NCBI GenBank assembly: GCA_964560855.1
Contig: CAZLLU010000033.1
Location: forward strand, 1 to 7,873
Reading direction: 5' to 3'
DNA from: CAJBLF01 sp964560855
GTDB lineage: Bacteria; Patescibacteriota; Gracilibacteria; Absconditabacterales; Absconditicoccaceae
DNA length: 7,873 nucleotides
Part shown: one piece after another, positions 5,320-7,873 of the stretch
Layout: each line of letters starts with the position of its first letter
How positions within the stretch are numbered: the stretch's first letter is position 1
Notes under the pieces: generated by a model
Told to the model about the DNA's origin: nothing
Seen by the model: only the letters and a program-made list of their open reading frames with translations
Database searches by the model: none
Translations under genes and position numbers: made by a program

Positions 5320-6510
5320 ATGATGGATTATTCGATTTTTGGCTGCAGACTCAATAAATATTATCTCAACCAATGGCTGGAGTATTTCCGCAGTCATGAT
5401 TTCGCTGATAAGCCGTATTTAATCACCACTTGTGAGGTGACAGATAGAGCTAAGCAAAAGCGGGTAAAATTAGCAAAAAAGAAATTGGCCGAGTGATGCC
5501 ACATATATATTACTGGTTGTGGATCGCTCAAAAGAGGGAAGGTTGTCTCTGAAAAACAATTTTATGAAATATATCCTGACCTTCTTCCTTTTTCTGATTC
5601 GATTACTTTGCTATGAGAACATCCTGAGCGTACTTCGACATTTGATGCTTCAAAATCAAAAGAAAATATCTATACGAAAAAATATATCGTCATCCAGAAC
5701 GGTTGCGATAATTATTGTTCCTTTTGTCTTACCGTCCATAAAAGGGGAGTGCATCAAACGAGGAAAATAGAGGAAATTATAGAGGAAGTGAGAAATTTTG
5801 AGAAATGCTGAGGAAAAGAAATAGTGTTGACGGGAGTGAATATCGCTGCGCGATGATGTAGCAATTCTACGAAGCCGAATGAATCAAAATTCACTTCGTT
5901 ACTCAAAGATATTCTTGAAAATACCAAAATAGAAAGAATCAGATTATCGTCGTTATGACCTGAATATTTGGATGATGGATTTTTTCAAATAATTGAAAAT
6001 CCAAGAATAATGCCACATTTTCATCTTTCTATCCAAAGTTTTTCGGACTGAGTATTGCAGCGCATGAGGAGGAATTATGATAGCAAAACCCTAGATACTG
6101 TGCTGAAAAAAATTCGTTCGTTGAAAAGAGAAATCCCTGTATCTATCGGTGCTGATATTATTGTCGGTTTCCCTGGTGAAACAGAAAAAGAATTTCAAGA
6201 GACAGTAGATTGTGTTAAAAAAAATCAGATAAATAAGACACATTTATTTCCGTTTTCCGACCATCATACCTGAGAAAAAATTCCAGCTTCATTATTTCCT
6301 GATCAAGTGGATGCAGTGACAAAGAAACGCAGAGAAAAGGAACTAAAAAAAATAGCTGACGAGCTCGCAGAGGAGTTTCATCAGCTAAATATGTGAATTG
6401 TTCATAACGTTTTGGTTGAGTGAAGATGATCAGGATGGACGGAGAATTATCTCAAGGTTTCCGTAGATCCGAAGCACAAAAGAGGGAGCATTATTCAGAT
6501 GAAATTATAG
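5320..6510 (+). CDS. mtaB: MtaB-like tRNA methylthiotransferase, radical SAM (code 25)
   Basis: Enzymes of this family use two 4Fe-4S clusters and S-adenosylmethionine to add a methylthio group to a modified adenosine at tRNA position 37 (MtaB acts on t6A). The frame gives 396 residues with TGA as glycine. The N-terminal cluster cysteines are C9 (FGCRLN), C38 (TTCEVTDRA) and C67 (TGCGS). The radical SAM motif is NGCDNYCSFC (C129, C133, C136). Further on come VLTGVNIAA, RLSSLGPEYL, QSFSDGVLQRMRRNYD, ADIIVGFPGETEKEF and a short TRAM-like tail with GWTENYLKV. LTGV and RLSSL favour MtaB over MiaB. The usual RxGT motif near the end of the SAM domain is replaced by SDHHTGEK, and the family QSGSD reads QSFSD. 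Ten TGA codons (5494, 5614, 5809, 5854, 5956, 6049, 6271, 6394, 6421, 6427) encode 10 of about 24 glycines. The start is ATG 5320 or the adjacent ATG 5323; TAA at 5308 bounds it. The stop is TAG. It follows secA by 56 bases and converges on the ATPase gene. Confidence 0.9.
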
Positions 6511-6539
6511 ATTTTCCAAGATATACTCTCATATACGTT

Positions 6540-7873
6540 TTATGCTGTTGGAGTTTGTACTGTAGGCGCTGGTTGTGGAGCTTGTACTGCAGGAGCAGAA
6601 GTTGGCTGTGGGGCTGATGGTGGAGTTTGTGTTTCAGCAACTGTTTGCTGAACAGGTTGTTGTGTAGGTGTCGTATCTGTTGAAACAGCTGTATCTTCAG
6701 GTCTTTCTTCTGTGATTGGCACATGCGGTACTTCCAACTTCGGCTGATTTGCTGCGACTTTTTCTGCTTCTTCTGCAGCTATTCTTTCTGCTTCTGTTTG
6801 CTCAGGAAGCTTTGTTTCGTCTGTGCTAATTCCCAATCTTGCTTCCATCTCTGCATCTACGAATTCTCTCTTTCTTCCGTATTTCTTGGCTGAATATTCT
6901 TTGAGGATCGGTACAATTTTTTTGTTCTGGTAGCTCTTGGTGTAGATCATATTCATACTGAATGCACGCGTAGTCGAATTATCGATATTGAGTTTGATAT
7001 ATGCTTTATAGTTCGCAATACCTACGATATCCTCTTGTGAAAGTACAGGAGCATATTCTTTTTCTAGGAATTCCGCATCGGGTGCACCGACCTTGAATGA
7101 TTGCATCGTACCCACGTTACCGAAGACCGCTGCTTTCACGTCATTCTTTCCTCATCCTACGTCACCGAGTCCTTTTGGTGGCTCGAGCTGAGCGATATAT
7201 TGGTGAGCCATAATGAGCGAAAGTCTGTATTTTCTAGCTTCTGATAATATATCTGCAAAGGTTCATGATACGAAGTTTTGGAACTCATCCACATAGAGGA
7301 AGAAGTCTTTTCTATCTTTTTCTTCTATTCTTGCTCTTGCCATCGCCGCGGTATAGATCTTTGATACGATGATCATACCGAGCAAGTTCGCGTTCAATTC
7401 TCCTATTTTACCTTTTGAAAGATTGATGATGAGGATTTTTTTATTGTCCATGACATCTTCGAATCTGAACGCCGATTTCGTCTGTCCAATGATATTCCTG
7501 ATCAATCTGTTGGTGTTGAATGATACGAATTTAGCTGAAAAATATGGGATGATCTCTTGCTTTTCTCTGTCGCCCATCGCGTTGAATGTCCTCTCTCGCC
7601 GATTCTTTACGGTAGGATTGGTCACTTTTTTTATTTTGTATTCTCTATATCCTTCGTCCGTGAAAAGTCTTACGACGTCCAAAAGTGTAGGTCTATCCTC
7701 GAAGTCTTCAAGCAGGGTGAGTGATCCGTATTTGAAATATTCTTGCAATCTCGGACCGAAGATTTCAGGACCGAACATCTTGATGAAAATCTCTGTAGCG
7801 TCATTTACGACTCTATCTGCTTCGTCGAGAATATTGATTTCAAACATATTCAATCCCATAGGTCTTTCTTCGT
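6540..7873 (-). CDS. VirD4/TraG/HerA-type ATPase, C-terminal part (code 25)
   Basis: The gene enters from beyond the right edge and ends at TAA (6540-6542), giving about 443 residues. It belongs to the hexameric P-loop ATPases that couple to type IV secretion or conjugation and pump DNA or protein across membranes. The visible part has GPEIFGPRLQEYFKYG, TLLDVVRLFTD, a core strand KKILIINLSKGKIG, a Walker B FFLYVDEFQNF (Asp codon at 7287-7289), EARKYRLSLIMAHQYIAQL and AVFGNVGTMQSFKVGAPDA. This order is typical of the TraM-recognition/DUF87-like ATPases common in candidate phyla. The Walker A region lies outside the window. Two TGA codons (7263-7265 and 7152-7154) read as glycine join what would otherwise be two ORFs. 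The last 100 or so residues begin with an EAERIAAEEAEKVAA helix and become a Pro/Gln/Thr/Ala-rich tail, probably disordered. The gene stops 29 bases from the mtaB stop on the other strand. Whether it belongs to a conjugation system or to the pilus/secretion set widespread in these bacteria cannot be told here. Confidence 0.88.

Noticed and set aside
4883..5397. Minus-strand open frames across the end of secA and start of mtaB
   Set aside because: They are antisense shadows of well-supported coding sequence with no motifs of their own.
6511..6539. Possible terminator between the convergent mtaB and ATPase genes
   Set aside because: The 29-base gap has no stem with a T-run on either strand.
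7140..7262. Two separate minus-strand ORFs (6540-7139 and 7263-7859) as distinct genes
   Set aside because: They are in the same frame, separated only by TGA codons, and together make one continuous ATPase with Walker B and the following MAHQ segment.

Overview
The window most likely comes from a member of the candidate phyla radiation that reads UGA as glycine (genetic code 25), that is Candidatus Gracilibacteria (BD1-5/GN02) or Candidatus Absconditabacteria (SR1). The sequence shows this directly. Three conserved genes (secA, an mtaB-like tRNA methylthiotransferase and a VirD4/TraG-like ATPase) are open only if 24 in-frame TGA codons are read through. Where a family motif covers the site, the TGA falls on a family glycine, including the P-loop glycine of SecA. 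Every gene whose end is visible stops at TAA or TAG. The DNA is AT-rich and I see no clear Shine-Dalgarno sequence before any start. I cannot decide between the two phyla from this window.

Bases 1-1105 hold a possible tail of a plus-strand gene (1-74), then a minus-strand series of small units separated by hairpin terminators. The first is a 122-residue histone H1-like protein made of KKxA repeats (116-484). The next is a doubtful 42-residue basic ORF (674-802). The last is a decayed copy of the H1-like gene (888-1005) that has lost its ATG, carries a frameshift in an A-run, and keeps a recognisable copy of the intact gene's leader.

Bases 1106-2134 hold two small minus-strand genes of unknown function. 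One is soluble and basic at its C-terminus. The other is a single-pass membrane protein with an exported C-terminal domain. Each is preceded by the same TTGACA-N16-TATAAG promoter inside a duplicated terminator/promoter junction. The intergenic region 1976-2134 is divergent: this second promoter faces left and secA starts to the right.

Bases 2135-6510 hold secA (1042 residues, with a SEC-C zinc tail and an extra block of about 100 residues in the second nucleotide-binding domain). It is followed, after a 22-base perfect palindrome and a consensus TATAAT, by the mtaB-like radical SAM gene (396 residues). Bases 6540-7873 hold the C-terminal part of a VirD4/TraG/HerA-type ATPase on the minus strand. 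It converges on mtaB and ends in a long Pro/Gln/Thr tail.

The genes do not form one pathway: protein export, tRNA modification, nucleoid packing and a DNA- or protein-translocation ATPase lie side by side. The most notable points are the recoding, its uneven use between genes, the SecA insertion, the H1-like gene duplication and decay, and the duplicated promoter cassette.
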